Counted from the first letter of the stretch, positions 12,539 through 25,312 are shown. The stretch is 64,000 nt of DNA from Sarocladium kiliense (GCA_030734395.1 JAUZTG010000015.1:558001-622000); one strand, 5' to 3'. Numbers and translations are program-made. Notes: generated from the sequence alone by a model not told the origin.

Positions 12539-13090
12539 GTTGTAGTCAAAGCCTTGAGATTGAGTTCAATAATAGCTTATGATCTAAGCCTAGATTGAAT
12601 ATTAAAATAATATGCTGCTTCTACTAGGTCTATAAGCAATATGTTACCTTTAACATGGTAATTATCTATGTATTGATTTGCTATACGTTAGTAGTTACCA
12701 ACTCTTCTATGAGTTGTGCAGGTTATTAACCTCAAATAGTTTATAAGTTGGATCTCAACCAAGCTAATATAATAAATGCGAACTCTGGCATGAACTACTG
12801 TACTTTATGATTTTAGCAACTAATGATGTTAATCATAGTAGCTATAGGTTTCTTTTTATAGCAGAGTAATTAATTATAGTAGGTATCATAGTAGATCGTG
12901 GTAATCTACGACATATTTGATCAGTGACTTGATCAGTCAGTCTAAACTCATAAACCAGTTATAATTAGTGTTGAACGAGTTAATACATTAATCACTCTGA
13001 GATCCTGTAATAAGTGCATTCCACTGACATAAAGAACTTACTATAGTAGTCAAAAGCAGGGTAATGTATTATTTACTAAATGAATTATTC

Positions 13091-13330
13091 GTAACGGGGG
13101 AAGCTGTATAGGAGGAGAGGTTGGTCTGACGCAGGTGTGAGTCGGGTGCGACTCAGAGGCGTAAGGCGGAGAAATATTACTCTGAATACTCAATTCCCCT
13201 TATATCCTCGAACTTCAAGAAAAGAATAAAAGTCTTTAATATTAGTCTTACTTTATAATACAACTCTATTACCCTGCTTAATTCTATGAGATATTATCGC
13301 GTATTATATTATTATAATACTTATTATAGC
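13091..13330. repeat. Diverged partial copy of the 9655 foldback arm
   Basis: Starts GTAACGGGGG, contains GAGTCGGGTGCGACTCAGAGGCG and GAAATATTACTCT, then CCCTGCTTAATTCTATGAG, in the same order as the left arm at 9655-9862. The right arm is not evident, so it seems truncated. Confidence 0.6.
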
Positions 13331-14267
13331 GCTGCAATTTGTCATTGTATTTATTATTAATAAGGCAATTAGTCACTCTAAGTTAGTATAGTATAACTTG
13401 TAAATCTACTAAGTCAGCTTACTAATCACAGTAGTCATTAATTACTGTAACGTACTATAGTGAGTAACTACCAGCTCAGCTACTAATTTTACTATTTAAT
13501 AGTCAGTTTTAATTCCTCTAGTTGATGAAGTCAGTCGAGTATAGTAGTATAACCACAAAGTAACTTCACAACCCGGCTTAGAGGTAATTACTTACTAAAG
13601 GCCGCCGAGTATTGCAGAAGCCTATAGTTTAACTTATAAGTTAAGGTCATTGAATTCGTGACTAAACCAACTCATGATTTAAAGTTGCCTTACGCATTAA
13701 GTCACCCGTAAATACTCTCTAATCCTACTAACTTTTTTTAGCGAGTGTTTAAGTTTAATTGATGAGTCAGGGTTTGGAGATTAAGCACTAATAAACTGAA
13801 ATGGCTATATACAATGAGTTCATTAATCAAAGTCTATGATATTTCCTTGACTATTCGTGCTGTATAGTAGTTACTGAGGATGCTAGCATAGCTAGCTATT
13901 TTTGAATCTCTGGTTATGTTTATGGAAGTCTACTAATTACAGTATTTCTTCAGTATGTATGACCTAATATGACCTAACGAGACCTAACAGAGCTGATCTA
14001 TAATAATGATGTAATGACAATCATAAGTACTCCTTAAAACATAGAATCATGACTAGTCTTATAACTAAACGTTATACAGCTTGGTAATATAAAAGTAGGG
14101 TCTCTCTTTATTAATGTTATGAGAATATATTCTAACTCAGGGTTGTGGATTCGAGTTGTGGTGAATTGCTAACTGCTAATTATAGTAAATCAACTAACAA
14201 CTATTTCTACACTATATATAGCTTATTGGCAATTCAGACATCTAAGTAATTAAAGTGTAGTTAGTAG

Positions 14268-14515
14268 CAGGGCTGTGAAATTAACTCATGAGTTAGTATA
14301 TGAGTTAATAGATCACTAAATGAGTTACTAATTGAGTTAAAGTTAACTCAATTGCTTATATTTTTAAATAGGTTAATTTAGTATATAATCAGTAATATAG
14401 TTTAATAACCTATTAACCTACATTATTAGTATTAATTTCATTATACTAATTATAGTAAAAATACTAGAAATTAGTAGCTTGAGTAACGCAATGAGTTACT
14501 AAAATCACAACCCTG
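14268..14515. mobile_element. Probable hAT-like MITE E
   Basis: Left CAGGGCTGTGAAATTAACTC, right AAAATCACAACCCTG; GAGTTA-type interior; 248 bp, the same length as MITE B. The flanks GTTAGTAG and CTACGTAC do not match, so the ends could belong to two different insertions. Confidence 0.5.
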
Positions 14516-17500
14516 CTACGTACTAACTACTCAGTATTTATTTCCTATATAAATCTGCTAAAAATAGTCAAATTACCTATTCTATTAGCTACTTTAAACA
14601 AGCTAAGAATCTGCTTTTAGCTAGATATACTATTAATAGCTTAGTTAGTTAACTTATAGACGTAGTAACTACTAACTCAATTAAACATAGTGATTTTAGT
14701 GAGTCAGTTTCACTGAGTTACTTAATTATTAACTACGTAGTTAGTTATAGTTAGTAAATTGACTAACTACGTTGAACTGAGTTACTTACTGAGTTGCTGA
14801 CTAAACTACGTAGTTACTCATTTAGTCTTTACGTAGTTACTAAAATCACAACCCTGGTAATAGTCAGTTACTGGAAACTACTGTAGTTGGTCTTGGGAAG
14901 CAGTGTGGTGAATAAGTTATAACTTATGCTTAATTTTGAAATGCCATATATAGCTAGTATTCAAGTAAGACTATGATTAGATGATAAAAAATAATGTTAT
15001 ATATCCCTTGCGTCCGGTCTAGAATATGAAGAATACTAGTAATTAGATTAGTACAGCCACTATTGTAGTTAATAGCGTTATAATTATTAGTTACTATGAA
15101 CTATGGTCATCTAACTTAACTACTGTGGTTACTAACTATTAATTTATAGAAACTTATTAGTACTGCAGTTAAAAGTTCGGACAATGAAATCGATTATCAT
15201 ACTAACCCATGGTTTTTATACTAACTTTAGTTATAAGCATATCTACTTTACTCACTAAGTCCATCATAACAGCCAGTCCTATAGCGACTAATCTAGTAGC
15301 TAATTCACATCGCTGTTGAGTATTAGCTCTATAGCGATATTCCTTTTGGTTAAGCCAAGATAATCCTAATCAAGCAAAGTCTAATCAGTGTACTTTATAA
15401 CACTTACACTGATTATGGTAATGACTGGTATCAACTACTATGGCAAGTAAAGCTACTAAGAATAGTAGTCTAGGCAGTTAAAAGTTTATCTTTATCAACT
15501 ATGATTTTGTATTAGCTGCTTAGTCTCTCATTTAGTAACTAATTCCCAACTCCGCTCATGCCTCAACATGGTGTTCCCAGTAAACCTAGAATCTGTCCGT
15601 TTGAACATGTAAGTAGCAGACTACTCATTGGTTATTAAAGCTACCCACTTGATTTACGCATAGAACTATATTCAATCAGCTATAACATTTCAAGTGAACC
15701 TATTTAACCTATGTAGTAACGCCAATCTATATAGCCCTGGGACTGGAAACAGTTATCAGAAAAAAGATCTTATGCTACGTGAATGAGTTGGCCAACGTTA
15801 ATTCATGCAACTGGGTTAAGAGTTGAGAGCTGTCTAGTAGTAACCTGATAACATGATTAGACAAAGACTAATCAAATTATAACAAAATAGACTAGTGGCA
15901 TTACTATTTGCTGTCAGTGCATTCATTATGTTTAGATATCTTACTTATCCAAGTATCTTGACATCAGGCCCTGGGCTTGATTGTCACAAGCCTGGAACCT
16001 TACTCCACTGACCGATTGTACTCACATGATACCTGAACATGCTGGAATCAGGGTTGTAGTTTCACATAAGTCACGACGTAATATAGAAAGTAAGCGGCTA
16101 AACTACTATATTAGTAGGTTTAACTTGCAATGAAAACGAGGACAAGTATCGCTCTAGAATAACTAACGTAAATACGCCAGTTTACTACCACTGGTTTTCA
16201 CTATTGTTTGCACTGACGTACAATAATAACGGTTGTGAAAGTGAGTTGTTGTTATACTACTGTAGTTAATTGACTACACTATTTACTGTAGCTAATAGTT
16301 TTGACTTAGCAAGGTAAGATTACAAACATCTAGAATTCCCTGCCTAGGTTTTAAGACTTTATAAGCTAATCATTTAGCTTATCTTATATATATTATAACA
16401 AGGACTAATACATGTATTAGAGCTTTTAAGTATTATCAGTCTGGCTTCAGATCTATAGATAAGACATGTATAAAGTGGAGATATGTTTACTATATATAAT
16501 TAGAATAGACTATTACATAGTTAGCTGCTTTGGTGGGAAGACATATTGAGTAGAGTAGGTCAGAGTAATTTACAGTATTCGATGGTAGTTTGTAGTGAGT
16601 GACTAATTATTATGCTAGTTATAATTATATGTACTAGACTTATTAGTTATAGCTTTATATGTTTAATATAAGTAGGTAACCTGGAAAGAAACATAAGCTA
16701 ATACTGTAACTTATTTATTAATGATACTACAGCACTACTTGTATACTATGAGGAATACACTTGATTAAGTCATAATTTATCCTTAAGTTATAAGTTAATT
16801 AACCTCTAATCTCAATGACTTTAACTGATAGATCGAATCACAACCCTTAGTAAGTAACATATATTTATCGTAAATGAAATAGAATATCTAAGATACAAGA
16901 TTTTCACTTCCAAAACAGCCAAGATAAGAAATGATGATAGTAGAGTAGATAGAATTTCTAGCTAGTCTACTTCGTAGAGTGACTATAATAGTAATCATTT
17001 AGCTTGAGTACTATTCAATGAACTTACCGACTACAGTACTACCTATAGAAGCTAATTTAGCCATCTGCTTATTATAGTAGGACACCCTGGGTTGTCGAAG
17101 TAGCTTCAGGTCGTATTATTGTATTAACTTGATCCGAAGACTATAAATTTTTAGTAATACGCTAACATCCCGCACTTAATTGCTTGGTTAATGGTTTTCT
17201 TTCTAAAGACTATCAGGAATATGTGCTGATTACTAATTTTAGTTACTACATGACTTACTATAATATTTTGCTGAATACACTGACTGTTACGCAGTGACTA
17301 TAGGAACCTTCATCATAACTAGTATAGCTCGCAAACTGAGTAACTAGACTTAAAACCAACCTGATTGTTGTTTAGTGTTAATTGGAATAGCTTGTAATTT
17401 TACTGGATATAATAGCGAAATATACTAGGTCATCGGGAATCACTGCAACGGCCTTATGGCATTGATCTCACTGCTCGCTATCAAACTCAAGGCGGTAAGC

Positions 17501-17752
17501 TGTAACTCGTATTGAACACACTGACCATTAGCTATGCTGACTAATAAAATAATAATTGACGTGGATTCATGTATTGAAGAACTATTCAAGCACAGTTAAT
17601 TGCTATTAGCCGAACCACTTGCAATGGTAATCAGGGTTGTGAAAGTGAGTTATAATTAGTACTCAGTAGGCTAACTAATGTAGTTAATTGTTAACTACTA
17701 AATACAGCAGTTAGCAAATTTAGTTACTTAATTTACTAACTATACTTATTAC

Positions 17753-18093
17753 TAAGGTTGTGAGTTAACTTATGAGTTAAAACTCAAGATCAACTCATTG
17801 AGTTAGTATTTGAGTTAGTAAATTTATTCACTCATGAGTTTTTAAGTAGTAACTCACAACTCATTGAGCTAATATTTGAGTCACTAATTGAGTTACTAAT
17901 TGAGTTATAATTAACTTAGGTATATATATTCCTTTAAGATAGCTTATTTTAGTATATCCTTGCTGGTGTAATAAGAATATCATAATACCTTTTATACAAG
18001 CTTGTTGATATACACTTGATTTTAGCCTTTGGACTAAAGCTCTAGTAATTCACTAACTTGAGTTACTAGATGGTTACTAAAATCGCAACCGTG
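17753..18093. mobile_element. hAT-like MITE F
   Basis: Left TAAGGTTGTGAG (a decayed CAGGGTTGTGA), right AAAATCGCAACCGTG. Flanks CTTATTAC and GTTATTAG match at 6 of 8. It lies between two further unpaired termini (17632 left-type, 18359 right-type), suggesting insertion into an older copy. GAGTTA-type interior. Confidence 0.6.
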
Positions 18094-18405
18094 GTTATTA
18101 GTAACTACACTAACTACATTTTACTACTAATAGCGTTATTTTAGGTTACATATAGCATCTAATTACTCTTTCATATATTAAGTAATAGTACCGAATTCAG
18201 GCTAATATTCGGTAACGAATATATACTAGATAAGATCTTATTAGCTAAGTTTTTATTGTATATAGAAACCTATAGTTACTACTGTAGTTAGTAGTAATGT
18301 ACTCATTAGTTACTACTAACTACAGTAGTTACTTAATTAGTAGCTGATCCACAAGCTTGGTCACTCCTATACTAACTATATTAATTAGTAATTAGTTATT
18401 ATAAT

Positions 18406-18811
18406 CAGGGTTGTGAACTGAGTTAGTACCTAAGTATAGTTACTACGTAGTTATTTAGTGAGTAACTTAGTATTGAGTTAAATATAGTTAGTAAACTCAT
18501 TGAATACGTTATATTCAGTTACTTAGTAGGTAATTATACAATTAAATATAATTAATCTTTATTAACTACGTAGTTAAATGCAATTACTTTTTATGAATTA
18601 TATACTTAAAGATAGTTACTTTTAACTAATTATATAAGAATTAAATAACAATAAAAAACTATAATAAGATTATATTAGCTATTATTATAATAATAATAAG
18701 TAAAATATATATTAAAAAAATATAGCTATAAAATTCCTATAATTCTAATAATAAAGCTCCTAAAGCCCGTAACTTATCAACTATTAACTACAACTCAAAT
18801 TCACAACCCTA
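18406..18811. mobile_element. hAT-like MITE G
   Basis: Left CAGGGTTGTGAACTGAG, right AATTCACAACCCTA. Flanks ATTATAAT and GTTATAAC agree at 6 of 8; both differences are transitions. The interior contains CTACGTAGTTA repeats. 406 bp, non-coding. Confidence 0.68.
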
Positions 18812-20101
18812 GTTATAACTAGATGCCGTAGTCTGGCTTATTGCAAATTTGACTCCTGCATGACTTGAATTGACTCCATTAATAGAGTCCTGACCTAACT
18901 AGAAACCGAAAAAGTTTCTTAGCAACGCATGACTCGTGAGGCTACTAGATTATGCTTCAGTATCTAGCTAATTAGCTCTGTTTTAGGAATATTAGAGATT
19001 ACATCATAATTCTAATAACACACTATAAGAAACTAGTCTTAACAAGTCAGCTTTATTCTTGTTACATTAACTTGTCATCAAGTTGATTATTAATCGTATC
19101 TTCTAAGTTAAGATCATCTACTGAGTCATTGTTAACAACTACTCTACTTGGTAGCTTTGATTAGTAGATTTACTAACTACTGTAACTTGTACTAAGTAGT
19201 AGCTATAGCAATTATTACCGTAGTAAGTCATTTAGTAATTGAGTCACAACCCTGGTGTCTGCTGACTCCTATATGAGAATGAACTTGGTTAGTTTCTAAT
19301 GACTTACTCGATGAGTTAGCAGATATAGGTATTCCTCCATTAACTCAATGACTCAAGAGGAACTGATTTATTCTTTGAGTCATAGGTTACTAGGGACGCA
19401 AACTGATTCATAAATAGGTCACTATAGTAGTTAAGAACCGTTGTAGTTACTTGATTTACTAACCAAAATTGCTAGCTACTATAATTATGCGTTGTTATAA
19501 ATTACTACAATTAGTAAAATTACTAACTACAGTACTGACTACTGTAGTTATAAGTAATTAAATACTTCTATAGTTAGAGCAGTCATTAACTACAGTAGCA
19601 TAACTAACTGTATTAATTGATCATAGCCCTGTGTTAGTTCCCAACCCTGACTCACAGTAAGTCCTCATCACATAATATGTGTACCTAAAAGATTCTAGAC
19701 TTATCGCTGACTTATGCTTGCTCTTACTCGTTATCACGCTTTGTATTATAGTCAGTGTATCAAGAAACCTGTATTAGTACTTTACGCTATCTATAATCTA
19801 AGATTCTTTCCACAACTCCTTACGTAGATAGGTTCTGATTAAATCTCTATCTATCAGAGCCATTACTAATGAACTATGTAAAGAGGCGTCAATGCCTATA
19901 GATTTAATAAATCTCTATAGTAACTCTTCTCATGTACTAGCAGTTTTATCAACGTAACTTGTAAGTTAAACTTCACGCGCTACTTAATAAGTCACTAAAA
20001 TCACAACTCTGTCTACTATCATTGAGTTATAAATATGGGCAGGTTAGTTTATAGTTATACTACTATACTTAAATGACTATGCTAACTATAGTAGTTTAAA
20101 C

Positions 20102-20454
20102 CAGGCTTGTGAATTAGTTACTAACAACTGTAGTTAGTAGTAACTCCTAACTACGTTAGTTAGTAAATCTACTCACTAAAGCTATTAACTATAGTTTTAT
20201 ATATATTATTATATCTTAATCAGTATAAACTTTACCTAATATATACATAATAGTAAACTATAAGCTAAAATTAGGTTAATTATATAGTTTATTTTTATTA
20301 TAAATAATCTATTATTACCTTGTTTATAAGCATTAGTTATTAAACTGTAGTTAGTGCAGTTACTAATAACTACACTAACTACACTATGAGTTGTAGTTAC
20401 TAATAACTGTAGTTAGTAGTTAGCAATTAACTACAACTCACTTTCACAACCCTG
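20102..20454. mobile_element. hAT-like MITE H
   Basis: Left CAGGCTTGTGAATTAG, right TTTCACAACCCTG. Perfect 8-bp duplication GTTTAAAC at 20094-20101 and 20455-20462. 353 bp, CTGTAGTTAGTA-type interior. Directly after the right duplication another left terminus starts at 20463. Confidence 0.9.
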
Positions 20455-20823
20455 GTTTAAACCAGGGTTATGATTTTAGTAGCTTATTGAGTACTAACTT
20501 AGTAACTCAACCTTTAACTCAATGAGTTAATTAGTGACTTATGTCACCCATTAAGTTAATAAATTTACTAACTCATATATAAAGCTAATATCTACTATTG
20601 TAGCTTGTAGTTTGTAAATTAACTAACTGTATTACTTAACACTAATTCATTATAATGGCTAGCGTAGCTAGTGTAGTTATTATACATTGTATTAATTATA
20701 GGGTATAAATAGCTTTTATATCTAAGCTTATATATGTTATAATCATAGCCTTCAAATTCATAGACCTGTATGAATGAATACCTATATAGCTTAGACTTAA
20801 GAGTGACTATAAGTATTATAAAC

Positions 20824-21335
20824 CAGGATTGTGATTTCAGTAACTACGTAGTTAGTGAGTAACTCAGTGAGCAACTCAGTTTAATGTAGTTAGTAAATTT
20901 ACTAACTTAGTACTGAGTAATTACGTAGTTATTATATAGTTAATAGTTAGTAAGTTATTAATTTTAAGACAAATATTATTACAAATATAAGTATTTTATA
21001 GCTATAATTTTATTATGTATATATCATTTATTCTTATTATTATTATAATAGCTTTTATAACTTTATTGTATTTATTTATTATTTTATATAGTTGTTACAT
21101 AGTTAATAAAAGGTAATTATGTTTAATTACATAGTTACTTAATGAGTAACTCAGTTAAATATAGTTAATAGAATTCCTAACTACAACTGTGTATGTAGTT
21201 ACTTAGTGAGTAACTCAGTTGAATGTAGTTAGTAAATTTACTAATTGCGTTTAACTGAGTATTAAGTTACTTACCGAGTAACCATGTAGTAACTTTACTC
21301 AGTGCTATTAACTACTAACTCAGTTCACAACCCTG
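20824..21335. mobile_element. hAT-like MITE J
   Basis: Left CAGGATTGTGATTTCAG, right AGTTCACAACCCTG. Perfect duplication TTATAAAC at 20816-20823 and 21336-21343. 512 bp, the longest copy, with CTACGTAGTTA-type subterminal repeats around an AT-rich core. Confidence 0.9.
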
Positions 21336-21419
21336 TTATAAACTACTAATAGCTACTTATAAGTTCAAATTAGCACATTTAGTTACTCGTGAATCAGTCA
21401 GCAGATTTTTAATTTAAAC

Positions 21420-21717
21420 CAGGGTTATGATTTTAGCAGCTCATTGGTAACTCATAATTCAATGAGTTAATAAAAGTACTAACTCAAATAATACTCAACC
21501 CAAGTTACCTAATTAGTGATTTTCCTCTATAAAAGCTATAAGTAGATATATACTAACTAGTTACAAATAAATTAATAGCTAGTTTTACTAGTTTTATACT
21601 AAAATAAGCTATTTCTTAACAAGATAGGTAATTAAGTTAATTTTAACTCACTTAGTAACTTATAACTTGTTGAGTTACGAGTTACTAATTAACTCATGAG
21701 TTAATTTCACAGCCCTG
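21420..21717. mobile_element. hAT-like MITE K
   Basis: Left CAGGGTTATGATTTTAGC, right AATTTCACAGCCCTG. Perfect duplication ATTTAAAC at 21412-21419 and 21718-21725. 298 bp, GAGTTA-type interior, non-coding. Confidence 0.9.
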
Positions 21718-23186
21718 ATTTAAACTCACTTATTGAACAAGTCATTATTTGCACTTAGTTAATAGACATATCTAGATACTCAGTTGATAACTTAATAAGT
21801 TCATAGTAACTACTAACTACATGACTTTAAGGAGTTAGTGAGTTTAACAACTTCATAACTCAAATCATAACAATGCGATTAATTATTATCAGGCTTATAG
21901 AGTTTGATTCTAGTTGTATTAATTGACTTATTAGACCTGCCAATTAAAACTGTGATTAGACTAGTCTCACAGCCCAATAACCATACTAGAAAGTATACTT
22001 TTCAAGAAACCTAATCTCTAGCTTTTGAGTAGATTTGATACGACAGTACTGGGATAAGCTTCGAGATACTGTCTTTCTAATCAGGCTTTTACTAACTAAA
22101 GCTATTAACCACGTTAGTTTAATATCGCTAAAAACTGATATAGTTTATGACTATACCGATCGAAATCATGACCCCCTGAGTATACCTCATAACCCTCATG
22201 CACTAAAGTAGATAAATAGTGTGATTTACATGTAGTAGTAAATACACTGACTTTAGTTATTTTAGACCCCTGATAATCCCCGCCTTTATAACAATATAAA
22301 CTCATTAGTATAGTAGTTATAACTTCAGTCTGTTATTTTATATATAAGTCGAATACATGAGTCAAATTAAGTTTAATTCGTTTAAGTCTAAAAACTCAAC
22401 TGACTGATAAATTCATATTGGTTTAAACCCACTAATTCAATGAACTAAATACTTGTTCTTAGTAAGGTTGTAACTTGAGCTACGTAATGAGCTACTGTAC
22501 AATCAGTACTCACTCATATTGCTAACCTCCTGATTTATTCAGTCAGTAACTCATATAATAGCTTAGTCGTGCCTCAGCTCTTGCCACCCTACCCGGTTCC
22601 GTGATAACTTGTGGTCTGTTACAAATTACCAGTAGAGTAGCTTGTTTTAATTAATTGATGTATCTGATACACTTCGGGGTTGTGATCAGTAGATCTAAAA
22701 AAAAACCTATAAATAAGGCACGTACTTGATTAACCTGATTCTTATAAATCATTAAGTAATGCCCTATTAACTAATAGGTATGTACTCTGATTAGCAGCTA
22801 GCTTGCACCTAAAATTGAAGATCATACTGCGTGCTGTTTAATTAAGAGCTGTTGATTCTTGGACAAATCTACTCTCCAATATGTTCTCTGTTTACGAAAT
22901 GATTGGTACCATATGTCCAGCTGCGCAGAGTGTTTTGCGTCGAGTGTATCGTTTCCCGAAGGTGAAAGATTCTGTGTTTACGAGTAGGTGCAACATTGCG
23001 GTTCGCGAGGGACAATCGGCCCCGCCCCCGCCTCGGTGTCGGGGTTCCGCAGACTACACGAGTCAGCCACACGCTGCCTATCTTATCTTGGGTCCAGGTC
23101 CTCGGCAAAGTACTGCATCGTACTCTGGCCTTGTATCCTCAACCTCAACACCAGCTCCCTTCAGCATCACTTCCTCGCATGACGCT

Positions 23187-25312
23187 ATGGCTCGGACCGG
23201 AATCCGGAGTAGGACCGGCTGTTTCACCTGCAGGCAACGGAAGAAGAAGTGTAACGAGGAGAAGCCTACGTGCAGCGGATGCAAACGCAATTGCCTCCAA
23301 TGCCACTGGCCGTCTGCGGATTCCACTCGTGGGAGAGTAAAGAACCAGTCTAAGGGGAGAACTGGTACAGTCTGGCGATCACTGCATCGGCCAACGAATG
23401 CCAACCCAGAGCCGACGGCACAGGGAGCTTCTGTGTCAGATGACCCAGCCCTTCAGCGCAACAACATACTGGCAGCTTCCAGCAGTCCCCAGCATGAAGC
23501 TGTTACTCTCTCGGTATCGCGGACTGATTCGACATCGCTTGCACAAAGAGGTCGCGCTTTCTCACAATCTCCCACCGGCTCATTACCCGCGTTTATCACA
23601 CTCGATTTCGCCAGCTCGCAAGTTCCTGACCCACATGGATGCTTCTCCACGGGGACTCTTCGCGAATGGGATGATGATGACGGCGGCAACGCTTTTGGAT
23701 TGAATGGAAGAGACGACAGCCTCACAGAAGCAGCTCCAGAGGTAGCTGCCAGCTACTCTCTCTCTGTGGCGTCAACGGGACAAGAGTCGTCCGCCTCGCC
23801 GCCTCCACGAATGATCGACTCTGTTGCCACATCGAGTCAACCAGGCACTCGGCTGCCCATTGGGGATCAAGGTGGCAATGAAGTCACCCCTGGAAACATT
23901 ACGCCTGGTGTTGATGAGATCGTCCAGGAGATAGCCGCCGCTGGCAGCAACAACCGTGCAATTGACCTGACAGCAAGCGATGTGTTCATTCCCTTGGACG
24001 GAACAGAGTTAGACGCATCAGTGACGGAGTCAACAACAGATACTCACATCTCTTGGTCGGTTGCCATCCCAGGCCGCATATCCCTCTTCCCGCAGCAAGA
24101 CCCAGATGCCTTCCACCTTCTCAGCTTTTATCTTTCTCGCACAGCCAACAGCATGGGAAACGGATCGACAGATTCGAACCCTTTCCTCTCGACATTGGTT
24201 CCTCTAGCCTTTTCTGACCAACTTGTCCTGCAGCTTTTACTTGCTCAGAGTGCTGTTCATCGTCAAGTCGGCCAAGGGTATCTGACTAGCGATCAGGTCG
24301 CCCAGCGTTATTATACGGGATCTCTTCGTCTTTTCCGATCGGCTATACGAGAGTACATCTCAGGAAAGTCCACAGACAGGCTCGTATTAACAATAGGGAG
24401 CCTGATTCTATCACTCACAGAGGTTTGCAGACACCATATTTCCGTCAATCTCGAACTGTGCAAAGCGCTAACCCAATGTTTTTACTGGATCAGGTCGCCA
24501 GAGGGGATATTGACGGCAACATCTTCGATCATATAATCGCCGCAAAGTCTTTGCTTGTGGAGCTATCTGCTGACAGGGCCAAATCAATTCCGCAAGATTT
24601 GATGGATTTCCTCATCGAGTACTACACCCATATGTCTGTTTTAAGCATGATTTCCGTGGACCCTCAGCACTGTGCAAACCCGCTCCTTGACACCACTATC
24701 GAAAAGATGGCAAGGAAGCTCATCGACAAGAAATACATTGGCCAGCTTTGCGGTTGTTGGTTGGAGCTTCTCCTTACGATCCCGCATATCTTCGACCTTG
24801 GCCAGCGCATGAGGAGACCCGAGCGGCCGTCACCCGACGACATGATTATGTTCAGCTTGCTGCAGGCTCAGATTATGGCTTTTGAACCCGATAGTGGAGT
24901 CAATGAGGAATCTCGCCTTGCTGGTCTAGTCTTCAAGCAGGCCGTCTCGTTGTACTTGTGGTCAATGCTGGGATGCTCTCAGGAGGGCCAAGCAGATGGC
25001 CTCCACTCCGATCTCATTCAGACGGCTGTCACAGAAGGAATAGCCCTTCTTGAACAGATCCCGGCAACTTGTCGCGTCAACACAAGTCTCTGCTGGCCAT
25101 TGACAATCATTGGCTGCTGCACAACCGAGAAGTCACTCCAGGCCATCCTGCGGACACGGCTGCAAACCATGTTTTCATGCATTGGTCTCGGCAACATGGG
25201 CGAGACACTCCGACTCCTCGAACTTGTTTGGGCATTTCCTTCTGATCAGAGAAGCCCTTGGGTACTGTGTGAACTGATGCAGGAACATCAGAGATGGATA
25301 TCATTCGCATAA
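23187..25312 (+). CDS. Zn2Cys6 transcription factor
   Basis: Nuclear fungal-specific regulator, about 684 residues. Exons 23187-24422 and 24494-25312. The 71 bp intron has a GTTTGC donor, a GCGCTAAC branch point and a CAG acceptor; it restores SLTE|VARGDIDGN. The zinc cluster has Cys at 12, 15, 22, 29, 32 and 39 (CX2CX6CX6CX2CX6C) followed by a basic linker. The C-terminal half resembles the fungal_trans_2 type middle domain (LILSLTE, FDHIIAAKSLL, later ELLLTIPHIFDLGQ). The start MARTGIRSRTG is chosen because the cluster normally sits close to the N terminus; the frame stays open to an earlier ATG at 22881, so a longer form is possible. It lies directly beside the AT-rich island and converges on the SDR gene (112 bp between stops). 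It is a candidate regulator of the adjacent cluster, which is inference only. Confidence 0.9.

Larger units (their letters stand above)
9655..22860. repeat. AT-rich repeat island without genes
   Basis: About 13.2 kb, strongly AT-rich with abrupt edges near 9500 and 22860, and with no open frame longer than about 60 codons. It is filled with short motifs in both orientations: GAGTTA/TAACTC, CTGTAGTTAGTA, and CTACGTAGTTA. These lie inside elements bounded by CAGGGTTGTGA and its complement; single termini without a clear partner also occur (for example near 14138, 14856, 16049, 17632, 18359, 19254, 19631, 20011 and 20463). No transposase frame survives. The TA-rich composition and transition-type differences between repeat copies fit repeat-induced point mutation, but I could not compute RIP indices. 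It is too short for a typical fungal regional centromere. Confidence 0.85.

Noticed and set aside
10751..21717. The many GAGTTA/TAACTC words as a CRISPR-like or tandem satellite array
   Set aside because: Spacing is irregular, orientation alternates, and the words fall inside discrete elements with their own ends and target duplications.
22114..22305. Open frame of 63 codons in the AT-rich island
   Set aside because: Short, no homology recognised, and lying in repeat DNA.
9655..22860. AT-rich block as a regional centromere
   Set aside because: Only about 13 kb, with identifiable short inverted-repeat elements and target duplications. Typical filamentous-fungal centromeres are much longer.
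22881..23186. N-terminal extension of the Zn2Cys6 factor from the ATG at 22881
   Set aside because: The zinc cluster would begin at residue 114 after a stretch without conserved features; the ATG at 23187 puts it at residue 12, as usual. A longer isoform is not excluded.
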